Origin: CAVPWP01 sp050789285
GTDB lineage: Bacteria; Pseudomonadota; Alphaproteobacteria; Rhodobacterales; Rhodobacteraceae
Direction of reading: 5' to 3'
NCBI RefSeq assembly: GCF_050789285.1
Contig: NZ_JBOUVX010000004.1
Coordinates: 1 to 64,000 of the forward strand
Length of the DNA: 64,000 nucleotides
The notes below the pieces were generated by a model, which was not told the DNA's origin, did no database searches, and was given only the letters and a program-made list of their open reading frames with translations. A program made the position numbers and the translations under genes. Shown here in pieces: positions 25,228 through 34,026 of this stretch. Position 1 is the first letter of the stretch. Each line of letters begins with the position of its first letter.

Positions 25228-26721
25228 TCAGGCGGTCGCCAGTTCCATCACGGACACGTCGTTCGCTTCACTGTGGTGCAGAATGCCGGTTTGGCGGCCC
25301 GCCGCTATCACCATGATGCGGTTCGAGACCCCGAGCACTTCCTCAAGATCCGAGCTGACCACGATCACCGCGACTCCCGCTTCGGCAAGGCCGTGAATGA
25401 TTTCATAGATCGACGAGCGCGCACCCACGTCGATCCCGCGGGTCGGCTCGTCCAGCAGAACCACTCTGGGATTCCGGGCAAGCCATTTCGCGATGACCAC
25501 TTTCTGCTGGTTGCCGCCCGACATCTCGTTCGCGTTCTGGTGGCCACGCCCCTTCACGCCGAACCTCGTGATGTTCTCTTCGGCGAAGTCGCGGACCTTT
25601 CGCTTCGACACCCAGCCGGACCGCGCGACGGATTCGAAGTTCGAGTAGGCGATGTTTTCCTGAATGCTATGCTTGAGAACGACACCCTGAAGCTTGCGGT
25701 CTTCGGGGACCAGAATGATCCCGTTCCTTATGGCGTCGCCCGGCGATTTCGGTGTGACGTCCTTGCCGTCGAGCATGATTGTGCCCGCGCCGATCGGATC
25801 CGCGCCGGCGATAGCCCGGACGATCTCGGTTCGGCCCGCCCCGACCAGCCCGGAAATCCCGAAAATCTCGCCCTTCTTCACGGTGAAGTTCACGTTCGAG
25901 AAGGCGCCTTGTCGGGATGTCAGGCCCTTCACCTCGAGCACGACTTCGTCTGATGGATTGGGCAGCGGAGGGAAAAGCTGGTCCATGCTCCGGCCCACCA
26001 TCGCCTCGACGATGGTCCGAACGGGCAGATCGGCGGTGTCGAACTCCTGGACGCGCTTGCCATCCCTCAGGACGACGATACGGTCGGCGATCTGCTTTAT
26101 CTCTTCAAGCCGGTGCGAGATGTAGATGATCCCGACACCCTCGGATTTCAGCCGCTCGATCTGAAGGAAAAGCCGCTGGGTCTCCTCACCGCCGAGCGCC
26201 GCAGTCGGCTCGTCAAGGATGAGAAGCTTGGCGTCATGGGTCAGCGCCTTCGCAATCTCGATCAGCTGCTGGCTTGCGGTGGGCAATCCTTCGACCAGTC
26301 GGCTGGGGGGCAGCTTCAGACCGATTCGGTCCAGCCCCTGCAGGGCGCGACGTCGCATCTCACGGCGGTCGACCCAGCCCCGCCTCGTCGGATACCGGCC
26401 GACGAACATGTTCTCGGCGATCGACAGATGCGGAAGAAGCAGCAACTCCTGCTGGATCATGCCGACGCCTGCGTCGATGGCCTCTCTTGGGGTGGCGGGC
26501 GCATAGGGTGCGCCCAGCCACGTCATTTCACCCGAGCTGGGAAGAACGGCCCCCGAGACGATGTTGGACAGCGTCGACTTTCCGGCGCCGTTCTCCCCCA
26601 GAAGCGCCACGACTTCGCCCGCGTGCACATCCAGATCGACCCCGTGCAGAACCTCGATGGGTCCGTAGGACTTGCTTATGTTCCGCAAGGTCAGAATGGG
26701 GGTGGACGAAGGCGAGGTCAT
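25228..26721 (-). CDS. Sugar ABC transporter ATP-binding protein (RbsA type, two NBDs)
   Basis: ATPase of 497 residues with two domains as in RbsA/XylG. Domain 1: Walker A GENGAGKST, signature LPTASQQLIEIAKAL (degenerate), Walker B LLILDEPTAAL. Domain 2 (from about 255): degenerate Walker A GLVGAGRTE, signature MSGGNQQKVVIAKWL, VVLLDEPTRGIDVGA. That asymmetry is normal for carbohydrate importers of the CUT2 class. It energises the permease at 27800-28789. Confidence 0.93.
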   Translation of the reverse strand: MTSPSSTPILTLRNISKSYGPIEVLHGVDLDVHAGEVVALLGENGAGKSTLSNIVSGAVLPSSGEMTWLGAPYAPATPREAIDAGVGMIQQELLLLPHLSIAENMFVGRYPTRRGWVDRREMRRRALQGLDRIGLKLPPSRLVEGLPTASQQLIEIAKALTHDAKLLILDEPTAALGGEETQRLFLQIERLKSEGVGIIYISHRLEEIKQIADRIVVLRDGKRVQEFDTADLPVRTIVEAMVGRSMDQLFPPLPNPSDEVVLEVKGLTSRQGAFSNVNFTVKKGEIFGISGLVGAGRTEIVRAIAGADPIGAGTIMLDGKDVTPKSPGDAIRNGIILVPEDRKLQGVVLKHSIQENIAYSNFESVARSGWVSKRKVRDFAEENITRFGVKGRGHQNANEMSGGNQQKVVIAKWLARNPRVVLLDEPTRGIDVGARSSIYEIIHGLAEAGVAVIVVSSDLEEVLGVSNRIMVIAAGRQTGILHHSEANDVSVMELATA

Positions 26722-26742
26722 GGTCGGCTTCCGACGAAAGGC

Positions 26743-27693
26743 TCAGGGGTGCTTTTCGACGAACTGCTGGGCGTTGTCGCAATCCGTCAGAACCGCGTTC
26801 GGAATCTGCCGGGCGGGAACCGAAGCCCCCTTGGACACCGCGATCGCGGAGTTCACGGCCAGAACGCCCATCGCCTGCGTGCTCTGCGTCGCGGTGACGA
26901 CGAAGGGCGTGTCGCAGCGGGCCAGCGACTCGAGCGCGGCGACGTCGCCGTCGTATCCGCCGACGACGATCTGATCCTCGAGGCCGGCGGCCTGAACGGC
27001 CTTGGCCGCACCCATCGCGATACCGTCGGCCTGCCCGAAGATCATCTTGATGTCGGGATGGGCCTGCAGCATGTTCTGCCCGATCGAGAAACCTTCATCG
27101 GGCGACCACATCTGCGTCCACTGCTGGTCAACCAGCTCGACGCCCGGGTTCTCGTCGATGGCCATCTTGCAGCCTTCGAAGCGCTGCACTTCCGGGGTCG
27201 TGCCCTTCTGGCCGTGAATGATGACCATCTTGCCCGAACCGCCCGCACGCTCGATGATCGACGAGCAGACCTCGTAGGACGACATCACGTTTTCGCCGTA
27301 GATCACGGTATCGCCGGGCTCGCCCTCGGGCTCGCGGTCGACGTTGATGACCGGAATGCCGGCCTGCCGCGCAAGGCGGGTGGGAACGGCGGCGGCCGCT
27401 GCCCCTGCGGGGATGTAGATGAAGGCGTCGATGCCCTGGGTAATCAGGTCCTGCACCTGGCTGACCTGGGTCGCGGTATCACCCTTGGCGTCCACGGTGA
27501 TGACCTCGATACCCAGCGAGGCCGCGTAGTTCTCGACGCCAAGCTTGATCTGGTTGAAGAAGTCAGCCTGCAGGTTCGGCACGGCGAGTCCGATCTTGCT
27601 GATGCCGATTCCGACGTGGCTTTCCGCGTTTGCGGAGGCCGCCACTGCCGTCAGCGCGGTCGCCGCGAGCAAGGCCTTGATTGCGGATTTCAT
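26743..27693 (-). CDS. Sugar ABC transporter substrate-binding protein (RbsB type)
   Basis: Periplasmic binding protein of 316 residues; ATG 27693 has GAGGAGGAG upstream. The signal peptide MKSAIKALLAATALTAVAASANA is cleaved before ES. The mature part has the type I periplasmic-binding fold motifs of CUT2 sugar binders: IGLAVPNLQADFF, DAFIYIPAGA, IPVINVDREP, QNMLQAHPDIKMIFGQAD and VVGGYDGD. The gene lies between ATPase and permease genes. Ligand unknown; pentose, tetrose, polyol or branched sugar would all fit the catabolic genes. Confidence 0.92.
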   Translation of the reverse strand: MKSAIKALLAATALTAVAASANAESHVGIGISKIGLAVPNLQADFFNQIKLGVENYAASLGIEVITVDAKGDTATQVSQVQDLITQGIDAFIYIPAGAAAAAVPTRLARQAGIPVINVDREPEGEPGDTVIYGENVMSSYEVCSSIIERAGGSGKMVIIHGQKGTTPEVQRFEGCKMAIDENPGVELVDQQWTQMWSPDEGFSIGQNMLQAHPDIKMIFGQADGIAMGAAKAVQAAGLEDQIVVGGYDGDVAALESLARCDTPFVVTATQSTQAMGVLAVNSAIAVSKGASVPARQIPNAVLTDCDNAQQFVEKHP

Positions 27694-27799
27694 AGAAGTC
27701 TCCTCCTCTTTGGTTGGTCCGTCATTCCCTCGGGACCGGTTGTGCCCGAGTTTCCGGGCATTTCGATTGGCGCTGCGGACCATTGCCCGCCGTGCATCG

Positions 27800-28789
27800 T
27801 TATCTTTTTGCTCGTTTGAACGTTTCCGCAGCGACGGCGAACACGATCACAAGGCCGATGATCACGGCCTGAAGAAACGGTGACACCGACAACAGATTCA
27901 GGCCGTTTCTGAGCACGCCGATGATCAGGACGCCGATCAGGGTGCCGACGATGCCCCCGGTGCCGCCGGCAAGGCTTGTGCCGCCGATGACGACGGCGGC
28001 GATGGCGTCAAGTTCGTAGGCGATGCCTATGGTCGGCTGCACGGCATCGAGCCGCGCCGCAAGGAGAATGCCGCCGAGTCCAGAAAGGGCCGCGCAGGCC
28101 GTGTAGACCATGATGGTCATTCGATTGACGTTGATCCCGGCCAAGCGGGCCACTTCGGGATTTCCGCCGATCGCATAGAGCGCGCGGCCTTCCTCGCGGT
28201 AGCGCTGGAACAGCCACGCAACGATGAAGACGACCAGCATCACCGCCACGGTCATGGTAAGGAAGCCTCCGTACCGGACGATCGCTCCCATGTTGAACCA
28301 GGCGGGAAAACCGATGATCTGCGACCCGTTCGTGATCATGCTCGCCAGCCCCCTGGCGATCGACATCATGGCGAGGGTCGCGATGAACGCCGGAACCGCA
28401 AAGACGGTTATCATGAACCCGGACACCGCCCCGGCCAGCGCCGAGGCCAGCAGGGCACCCGCGATCGCGACACTCATCGGCATTCCGGCCTCGACGTTGA
28501 GATAGCCGAGAATCATCATCGACAGCGCCAGCACCGACCCCACCGACAGGTCGATCCCGCCGATCAGGATCACGAACGTCATCCCGACGGCCAGGATTCC
28601 AAGCACGGTGATCTGATCAAGGATGTTCAGGAAGTTCCGGATCGACAGGAAGGAATCGGTCGCGACGGAAAGGAATGCGCACAGTAGGAGAAGGCCAATC
28701 AGCGGTCCGGTCGCACCGCTCAGCGAGAAGGCGTCCTTGAGGTTGCCAAGACCGGGGCGTGAGTGAGTCGTGTCCGCCATACTCTCCAT
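27800..28789 (-). CDS. Sugar ABC transporter permease (RbsC type)
   Basis: Integral membrane protein of 329 residues, about 8-10 hydrophobic segments. GGIDLSVGSVLALSMM and the GRALYAIGGNPEVARLAGINV stretch are signatures of RbsC/XylH permeases. ATG 28789 gives the longest product; ATG 28780 (MADTTHS) is an alternative, and neither has an ideal RBS. It is the first gene of the leftward operon and faces the transketolase gene across a 187-bp shared control region. Confidence 0.92.
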   Translation of the reverse strand: MESMADTTHSRPGLGNLKDAFSLSGATGPLIGLLLLCAFLSVATDSFLSIRNFLNILDQITVLGILAVGMTFVILIGGIDLSVGSVLALSMMILGYLNVEAGMPMSVAIAGALLASALAGAVSGFMITVFAVPAFIATLAMMSIARGLASMITNGSQIIGFPAWFNMGAIVRYGGFLTMTVAVMLVVFIVAWLFQRYREEGRALYAIGGNPEVARLAGINVNRMTIMVYTACAALSGLGGILLAARLDAVQPTIGIAYELDAIAAVVIGGTSLAGGTGGIVGTLIGVLIIGVLRNGLNLLSVSPFLQAVIIGLVIVFAVAAETFKRAKR

Positions 28790-28792
28790 GCC

Positions 28793-28804
28793 GCATATTT
28801 ATTC
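28793..28804. promoter_or_regulatory. Candidate operator half (GCATATTTATTC) at the permease start
   Basis: GCATATTTATTC lies 3 bp upstream of the permease ATG; an inverted counterpart with 10 of 12 identities is at 28955-28966 beside the transketolase start. This places one copy at each end of the divergent control region, as expected for a repressor acting on both operons. The SorC-type regulator encoded at 32262 is the obvious candidate. Confidence 0.45.
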
Positions 28805-28819
28805 ACACAAGATGGAAAA

Positions 28820-28848
28820 TGCCTAGCCGAGCGGATCAGATGTGTCAA
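28820..28848 (-). promoter_or_regulatory. Candidate promoter of the leftward importer operon
   Basis: On the minus strand a perfect TTGACA (28848-28843) is followed after 17 bp by TAGGCA (28825-28820), a weak -10. A second TTGACA faces the other way at 28919-28924, upstream of the transketolase gene, but its -10 is poor. The leftward start would put the operator-like motif just downstream of the promoter. Confidence 0.4.
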
Positions 28849-28954
28849 GCATGGGATTTCCCTTGCCATACACGCTTCGATGCGCCCTTCAGGGGTCATG
28901 GAGTGCGATGCCACGCCCTTGACAATCTCCCATTCTGCATGTTCTCCTAACAAA

Positions 28955-28966
28955 GAATATTTATGC
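28955..28966. promoter_or_regulatory. Candidate operator half (GAATATTTATGC) at the transketolase start
   Basis: Inverted counterpart of the motif at 28793-28804, ending 10 bp before the transketolase ATG and overlapping or abutting its RBS (AGAGGCG). See that entry. Confidence 0.45.
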
Positions 28967-28976
28967 AGAGGCGAAA

Positions 28977-29798
28977 ATGACTCCTGGGGAACTTCGCAGC
29001 ATCGCGAACCGCATTCGCCGCCGAGACGTTCAGGCGGTCTTCGAGGCCGGCGCGGGTCACATCGGCGGAGAGATGTCGGTGATCGACATCCTGACTTGTC
29101 TGTATTTCCACGAAATGTCGGTCGACCCTCTGGCGCCTCTTGACCCGGAACGCGACCGGCTTGTCCTGAGCAAGGGCCACACCGCACTCGCCCTCTACAT
29201 CGTTCTGTCGGAAAGAGGGTTCATACCCAAGGATGAGATATCGACCTTCCTCAAGCACAGGTCACGCCTGAACGGACACCCCAACAGGGTCTATGTCCCG
29301 GGGGTCGAGACGAACACCGGGCCGCTCGGCCACGGATTGCCTGTGAGCGTCGGGATGGCATTGGCAGCCAAGCTTGACGACCGGCCCTGGCGCACGTTCG
29401 TCATCACCGGGGACGGCGAGATGCAAGAGGGATCGAACTGGGAAGCCATCATGGCCGCCGCCCAGTTCAGGCTCGACAACCTGACGCTGATCATCGACCA
29501 CAATCGCCTGCAACAAGGCGCGCGCCTGGCCGAGACCAACGATCTCGCTCCTTTCGCGCCGAAGCTCGAGGCCTTCGGTTGGCATGTCGAAGTGATCGAT
29601 GGGCACGACTACGCGCAGATATGCCGTGCCGTGTCCCGGGAGACGGGCACCACCGGCAAACCGAAGTGCATCGTGGCCAACACCAACAAGGGTCACGGGA
29701 TCTCGTTCATGTCGGACAATGTCGCCTGGCATCACAAAGTGCCCAACGAAGCGCAGTACAAGCAAGCCATGGCGGAACTCCTGGAGGCGGCAGAATGA
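28977..29798 (+). CDS. Split transketolase, N-terminal (TPP-binding) subunit
   Basis: Subunit of 273 residues matching the N-terminal third of transketolase. It has GHIGGEMS, LSKGHTALALY, GPLGHGLPVSVGMALA and the thiamine diphosphate motif GDGEMQEGSNWEA...DHN (about residues 144-180). Split transketolases are often dedicated to a specific sugar route rather than the pentose phosphate pathway; in D-apiose catabolism a two-subunit enzyme (AptA/AptB) cleaves apulose 4-phosphate. Its stop overlaps the start of the C-terminal subunit gene (ATGA). Confidence 0.92.
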   Translation: MTPGELRSIANRIRRRDVQAVFEAGAGHIGGEMSVIDILTCLYFHEMSVDPLAPLDPERDRLVLSKGHTALALYIVLSERGFIPKDEISTFLKHRSRLNGHPNRVYVPGVETNTGPLGHGLPVSVGMALAAKLDDRPWRTFVITGDGEMQEGSNWEAIMAAAQFRLDNLTLIIDHNRLQQGARLAETNDLAPFAPKLEAFGWHVEVIDGHDYAQICRAVSRETGTTGKPKCIVANTNKGHGISFMSDNVAWHHKVPNEAQYKQAMAELLEAAE

Positions 29799-30754
29799 AC
29801 GCTCCCTTCGAGACGGCAAAGCTGCATGACTGCCGGGACGCGTTCGTCGCCACTCTGGAGGCGATGGGTGAAGCGAACAGGAACATCGTCGCGGTCTGCA
29901 ATGACTCGGTGGGCTCGTCGAAGCTTTCAGGCTTCCGCGACAAGTTCCCCGACCGTCTGATCAATGTCGGCATCGCAGAGCAGAACATGGTTGGGGTGGG
30001 TGCCGGCCTCGCCAATGGCGGAAAGGTCCCGTACGTCTGCGCGGCCTCGCCGTTCCTGACCGGACGCGCGCTTGAACAGATCAAGGCGGACGTGGCCTAT
30101 TCCGAAACGAACGTGAAGCTCGTCGGGATCAGTTCCGGCATGGCCTATGGCGAGCTTGGCGCGACGCACCATTCGATCGAAGACTTCGCGTGGATCCGGG
30201 CCCTGCCGAACGTTCCGGTGATTGCGCCCGCCGACCGGATCGAGACGGCGGCCGCCGTGGCCTGGGCGGGAGACCACGTTGGCGGCTGTTTCCTGCGGTT
30301 GAGCCGCGTGGGAGTGCCGGATCTGTTTCCGGAAGACCACGTCTTCGAACTGGGGAAGGCAAATGTCCTGCGCGAAGGCACCGATCTGACCATCATCGCA
30401 AACGGGGTTCTTTCGCACCGCGCGGTTATGGCCGCGACGCTTCTGGCGGCACAGGGCCTGTCGGCCCGCGTTCTGAACATGGCCACGGTCCGTCCCATCG
30501 ACGCCGAAGCGATCGAAGCGGCGGCCGCAGAGACCGGTGCGATCCTGACCTGCGAGGAGCATACGATTTTCGGCGGACTCGGCAGTGCCGTCGCGGAAGT
30601 CGTCGTCGACACCCGCCCCGTCCCGATGTCACGTCTGGGCGTGCCCGGCGTCTTTGCACACACCGGCTCGGCAAACCAGTTGCTCGACGATTTCGGAATG
30701 TCGCCAGAAGCGATTGCCCTAAGCGCCACGGCCCTTGTCAAGCGCAAGGGATGA
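29795..30754 (+). CDS. Split transketolase, C-terminal subunit
   Basis: Protein of 319 residues with the pyrimidine-binding and C-terminal domains of transketolase: FPDRLINVGIAEQNMVGVGAGLA (catalytic Glu of GIAEQ), HHSIEDFAWIRALPNVPVIAPAD and a C-terminal swivelling domain with TCEEHTIFGGLGSAVAE. ATG 29795 overlaps the previous stop and lies behind CTGGAGGCGG. Together the two subunits make about 592 residues. The FGGY kinase gene follows after 3 bp. Confidence 0.92.
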   Translation: MNAPFETAKLHDCRDAFVATLEAMGEANRNIVAVCNDSVGSSKLSGFRDKFPDRLINVGIAEQNMVGVGAGLANGGKVPYVCAASPFLTGRALEQIKADVAYSETNVKLVGISSGMAYGELGATHHSIEDFAWIRALPNVPVIAPADRIETAAAVAWAGDHVGGCFLRLSRVGVPDLFPEDHVFELGKANVLREGTDLTIIANGVLSHRAVMAATLLAAQGLSARVLNMATVRPIDAEAIEAAAAETGAILTCEEHTIFGGLGSAVAEVVVDTRPVPMSRLGVPGVFAHTGSANQLLDDFGMSPEAIALSATALVKRKG

Positions 30755-30757
30755 ACC

Positions 30758-32221
30758 ATGCCGGAGCGCGTCGTACTGGCCGTCGATGAAGGGACCACGA
30801 ATTCAAAGGCGGTCCTGGTGCGGAACGACGGCGCGATCATCGCCAGCGGATCGGCGCCCGTGCCGATCTCGCACCCGCAGTCCGGGTGGGTCGAGCAGGA
30901 TGCCAAGGAAATCTGGGCCGCGACCCAATCGGCGATCCGGGACTGCCTTGCCGCCTGTCCCGATGCAGAAATCGTGGCGCTGGGCCTTTCGAACCAGCGC
31001 GAGTCGATCCTGATCTGGGATCGCGAAACGGGTGAGCCGCTTGGACCCGTGATCACCTGGCAGTGCCGGCGCACCGCACCGGAATGCGCGGCGCTGCGCG
31101 ACGCCGGCCATGAACCGGACGTCATCGCCCGGACCGGATTGCCGATCGACCCGCTGTTCCCGGCGACCAAGATCGCATGGCTGCTGCGCGGGGTGGATGC
31201 CGACCGCGACGTTTGTGTCGGAACGGTGGACAGCTGGCTGATATGGAAGTTCTCGGGCGGCACCATCCACGAGACCGACCGCTCGAACGCCGCCCGGACG
31301 CAGCTGTTCAACCTGTCCGAATCCCGTTGGGATGACCGCCTTTGCAGCCTTTTCGGCGTCGAACCAAGAATGCTTCCCGTGGTGCGGGATTCGTCGCACG
31401 TCTTCGGCAGCACGCTGAACTCTGGCGTCTTGCCCGACGGCATCACCATAGGTTCTGCCATAGGCGATTCCCATGCGGCGCTTTTCAGCCACGGGGCCTT
31501 CACGCCCGGCGACGGCAAGGTCACGTTTGGGACCGGGTCCTCGGTGATGACCACGGTTGCCGACTACGTGGCACCGCCGGCCGGGATCACGACGACCATC
31601 GCATGGTCGCTCGACGGCGTCTCGACCTTCGCCTTCGAAGGAAACATACTGACCAGCGCGTCGGTGTTTCCCTGGACGGCGAAGCTGCTGGGGCTGGATT
31701 CCGTCGATGCGCTTCTTGATCTGGCCGCCACGGTCGACAGCACGGACGGCGTGTCGCTGGTTCCGGCCCATTCCGGGCTGGGGTCCCCGCACTGGGACGC
31801 CGATGCGCGCGGGCTGGTGACGGGTCTTTCCTTCGGTTCGGGGCCGGCCCACGTCGCACGCGCCGCCGCCGAAAGCATGGCGCTGCAGGTCGCGGACGTC
31901 TTCGCCATCATGGCTGCGGCCGCCGGACAAATCGGGAGGTTGTCGGTCGACGGAGGCCCCAGCCGAAACAGGTTTCTCATGCAGATGGTGGCCGACTACC
32001 TTGACCACCCGATCACACCATGCAGGAACTCGGAAGCATCCGCGCTCGGTGCGGCGCATATGGCCGGGCTGGCGGTCGGTTTCTGGGACGGACTTGATGC
32101 CCTGGCAAAACTCGTGAAGCACGACGACCCCATCGAACCGCGCATGGCGGCCGACCGGCGAAGCCGCGACCTCGAGCAGTGGCGCCGCGCGGTTGCGCGC
32201 GCCACGCGAGCGGTCCAATGA
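30758..32221 (+). CDS. FGGY-family carbohydrate kinase
   Basis: ATP-dependent sugar kinase of 487 residues resembling glycerol kinase in its N-terminal half: VDEGTTNSKAVLV, GLSNQRES.LIWDRETGEPLGPVI.WQCRRT, and in the C-terminal half VTFGTGSSVMTT and a LSVDGGPSRNRFLMQMVADYL segment. Glycerol kinase is unlikely from its context: there are no glp genes, but a split transketolase, two SDRs and a sugar importer. It probably phosphorylates a ketose made by an SDR, giving the donor for transketolase, as apulose kinase does in the apiose route. The acceptor sugar cannot be told from the sequence. Confidence 0.88.
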   Translation: MPERVVLAVDEGTTNSKAVLVRNDGAIIASGSAPVPISHPQSGWVEQDAKEIWAATQSAIRDCLAACPDAEIVALGLSNQRESILIWDRETGEPLGPVITWQCRRTAPECAALRDAGHEPDVIARTGLPIDPLFPATKIAWLLRGVDADRDVCVGTVDSWLIWKFSGGTIHETDRSNAARTQLFNLSESRWDDRLCSLFGVEPRMLPVVRDSSHVFGSTLNSGVLPDGITIGSAIGDSHAALFSHGAFTPGDGKVTFGTGSSVMTTVADYVAPPAGITTTIAWSLDGVSTFAFEGNILTSASVFPWTAKLLGLDSVDALLDLAATVDSTDGVSLVPAHSGLGSPHWDADARGLVTGLSFGSGPAHVARAAAESMALQVADVFAIMAAAAGQIGRLSVDGGPSRNRFLMQMVADYLDHPITPCRNSEASALGAAHMAGLAVGFWDGLDALAKLVKHDDPIEPRMAADRRSRDLEQWRRAVARATRAVQ

Positions 32222-32261
32222 ACATCTCTTCCAGGAACCCGTTTCAAAGGGACCGGTCGGC

Positions 32262-33260
32262 ATGTCCCGTCTGAACGAACTGAGGCTCATCGCCCGCGTC
32301 GCGCAAATGTACCACGTCGAGGGCGCGCGCCAGGCCGACATCGCCAAGCATCTGCGCATTTCGCAGGCCACCGTGTCACGGATGCTGAAGAAGGCCGTCG
32401 ACGAAGAGATCGTGCGGACGACTGTGGTGTCGCCATCCGGGACCTACGCCGATCTCGAAACCGCGATCCGGGACCGGTTCGGGGTGTCCGAAGTCATCGT
32501 TGTGGAGTGCTCCGAGGACCGCAGCGGCGCGATCATGGCCCGGATCGGGGAAGCCGCGGCACATTTCCTCGAAGCGACGATGCAACAGGACGAGATCATC
32601 GGCGTCTCGAGCTGGTCCGAGACAATCCTGCGCATGGTCGACAACATCCACCCGATGAAGGGCGGGCGGGCGAAGCACATCGTCCAGACTCTGGGCGGCA
32701 TGGGCAACCCGACCGTCCAGACCCATGCAAACCAGCTGACGACCAGACTGGCCAAGCTGACAGGAGCCGAGGCGCACCTTCTGAGCGCGCCCGGCGTGGC
32801 GCAGTCGCGGGAGGCGAAGCTGGTTCTTCTTGCCGACCCCTATGTACGCGAGACCGTCGACCTGTTCGGAAAGATCACCCTGGCAATCGTCGGGATCGGC
32901 GCCATGGAACCGTCAAGCATGCTGGCACGAAGCGGCAACGTGTTCTCGTCTCGCGAACTGGCCGAGATTGCCGAGGCGGGGGGCGTGGGCGATATGAGCC
33001 TGCGCTTCTTCGACGCCGATGGAGCGCCCGTGAAGACCCCCCTCGATGACCGGGTCATCGGAATGTCGCTTGAAAGCCTGGGGGACGTGGATCGCGTCAT
33101 GGCGCTTGCCGGCGGACAGTCCAAGGCCAAGGCGATCAAGGGCGCCCTGCGGACCGGAGTCATCGACCTTCTGATCACCGACAAGTTCACGGCGGCGCGG
33201 CTCGTGTCGGACGACGAGCGAACAGACACCGAGGGAGGGGCAGAGGTTGAAGCGATTTGA
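32262..33260 (+). CDS. SorC/DeoR-type sugar-binding transcriptional regulator
   Basis: Regulator of 332 residues. The N-terminal HTH is in MYHVEGARQADIAKHLRISQATVSRMLKKA (residues about 15-44), followed by a phosphosugar-binding domain with ETIL.MVDNIHP, VQTLGGMGNP.VQTHAN and DKFTAARLV. ATG 32262 is chosen because MSRLNELRLIARVAQMYHVEG is the family's usual opening. Members sense a sugar phosphate made by their pathway, so the effector is probably the kinase or transketolase product. Predicted target: the divergent region 28790-28976. The next gene's TTG start overlaps its 3' end. Confidence 0.9.
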   Translation: MSRLNELRLIARVAQMYHVEGARQADIAKHLRISQATVSRMLKKAVDEEIVRTTVVSPSGTYADLETAIRDRFGVSEVIVVECSEDRSGAIMARIGEAAAHFLEATMQQDEIIGVSSWSETILRMVDNIHPMKGGRAKHIVQTLGGMGNPTVQTHANQLTTRLAKLTGAEAHLLSAPGVAQSREAKLVLLADPYVRETVDLFGKITLAIVGIGAMEPSSMLARSGNVFSSRELAEIAEAGGVGDMSLRFFDADGAPVKTPLDDRVIGMSLESLGDVDRVMALAGGQSKAKAIKGALRTGVIDLLITDKFTAARLVSDDERTDTEGGAEVEAI

Positions 33261-34026
33261 AGACAGCACCGTCGTGATCACCGGGGGCAACAAGGGCATC
33301 GGGTTCGCCCTTGCGCAGCGCTTCGTGGAGGAAGGCGCGAGGGTGGTCGTCGCTTCGGTCGATGCAGATGTCGAGGACGCGGCGGCGCGTCTTGACGCAC
33401 CCGATCGCGCGCGCGGCTTTCACTGCGACGTCACCGACAAGTCGCAGGTCGAAGCGCTTTACGGATTCGCCTCGGCCGAGTTCGGCGGGGTGGACGTATC
33501 CGTGCAGAATGCCGGCATCATCACGATCGCGAAGGTGGAAGACCTGACCGAGGGCGAATGGGATGCGACCCTGGCCGTGAACACCAAGGGGGTGTTTCTG
33601 TGCTGCCAGGAAGCCATCCGCCGGATGAGGGCGCAGGGCACGGGCGGTCGGCTGATCAACACCGCCTCTGGTCAGGCGCGCAGCGGGTTCATCTACACGC
33701 CCCATTATGCGGCGTCGAAGTTCGGAGTGGTGGGCCTGACGCAGAGCCTCGCCAAGGAGGTCGCGCTCGACGGGATTACGGTGAACGCAATCTGCCCCGG
33801 CATCATCGAAACCGACATGTGGGACTACAACGACCGGGTATGGGGCAAGATGCTCGGCGACTACGGGCCGGGTGAGCTTATGCAGGCCTGGGTCCAGAAC
33901 ATTCCGATGAAGCGCGCGGGCCGTGGAAGCGACGTCGCCGGGCTTGTGGCATTTCTCGCCAGCGACGACGCAGCTTACATCACCGGGCAGACGATCAATG
34001 TCGATGGCGGGTTGATCATGTCGTAA
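33247..34026 (+). CDS. SDR-family polyol dehydrogenase-like protein
   Basis: Short-chain dehydrogenase of 259 residues starting at a TTG (33247) that overlaps the regulator gene by 14 bp; GGAGGGGCAGAGG is just upstream. Motifs: TGGNKGIG, NAG, the NTAS serine and YAASK. The C-terminal region (TDMWDYNDRVWGKML, PMKRAGRGSDVAGLV and VDGGLIMS) resembles sorbitol dehydrogenases of the PolS type. An oxidation of an alcohol to a ketose, before phosphorylation by the FGGY kinase, is the natural reading. With the other SDR (24413-25201) it may handle two steps or two epimers. Confidence 0.88.
   Translation: MKRFEDSTVVITGGNKGIGFALAQRFVEEGARVVVASVDADVEDAAARLDAPDRARGFHCDVTDKSQVEALYGFASAEFGGVDVSVQNAGIITIAKVEDLTEGEWDATLAVNTKGVFLCCQEAIRRMRAQGTGGRLINTASGQARSGFIYTPHYAASKFGVVGLTQSLAKEVALDGITVNAICPGIIETDMWDYNDRVWGKMLGDYGPGELMQAWVQNIPMKRAGRGSDVAGLVAFLASDDAAYITGQTINVDGGLIMS

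Noticed and set aside
30758..32221. Glycerol kinase (glpK)
   Set aside because: N-terminal segments resemble it, but no glp genes accompany it and the split transketolase and SDR context points to another substrate.
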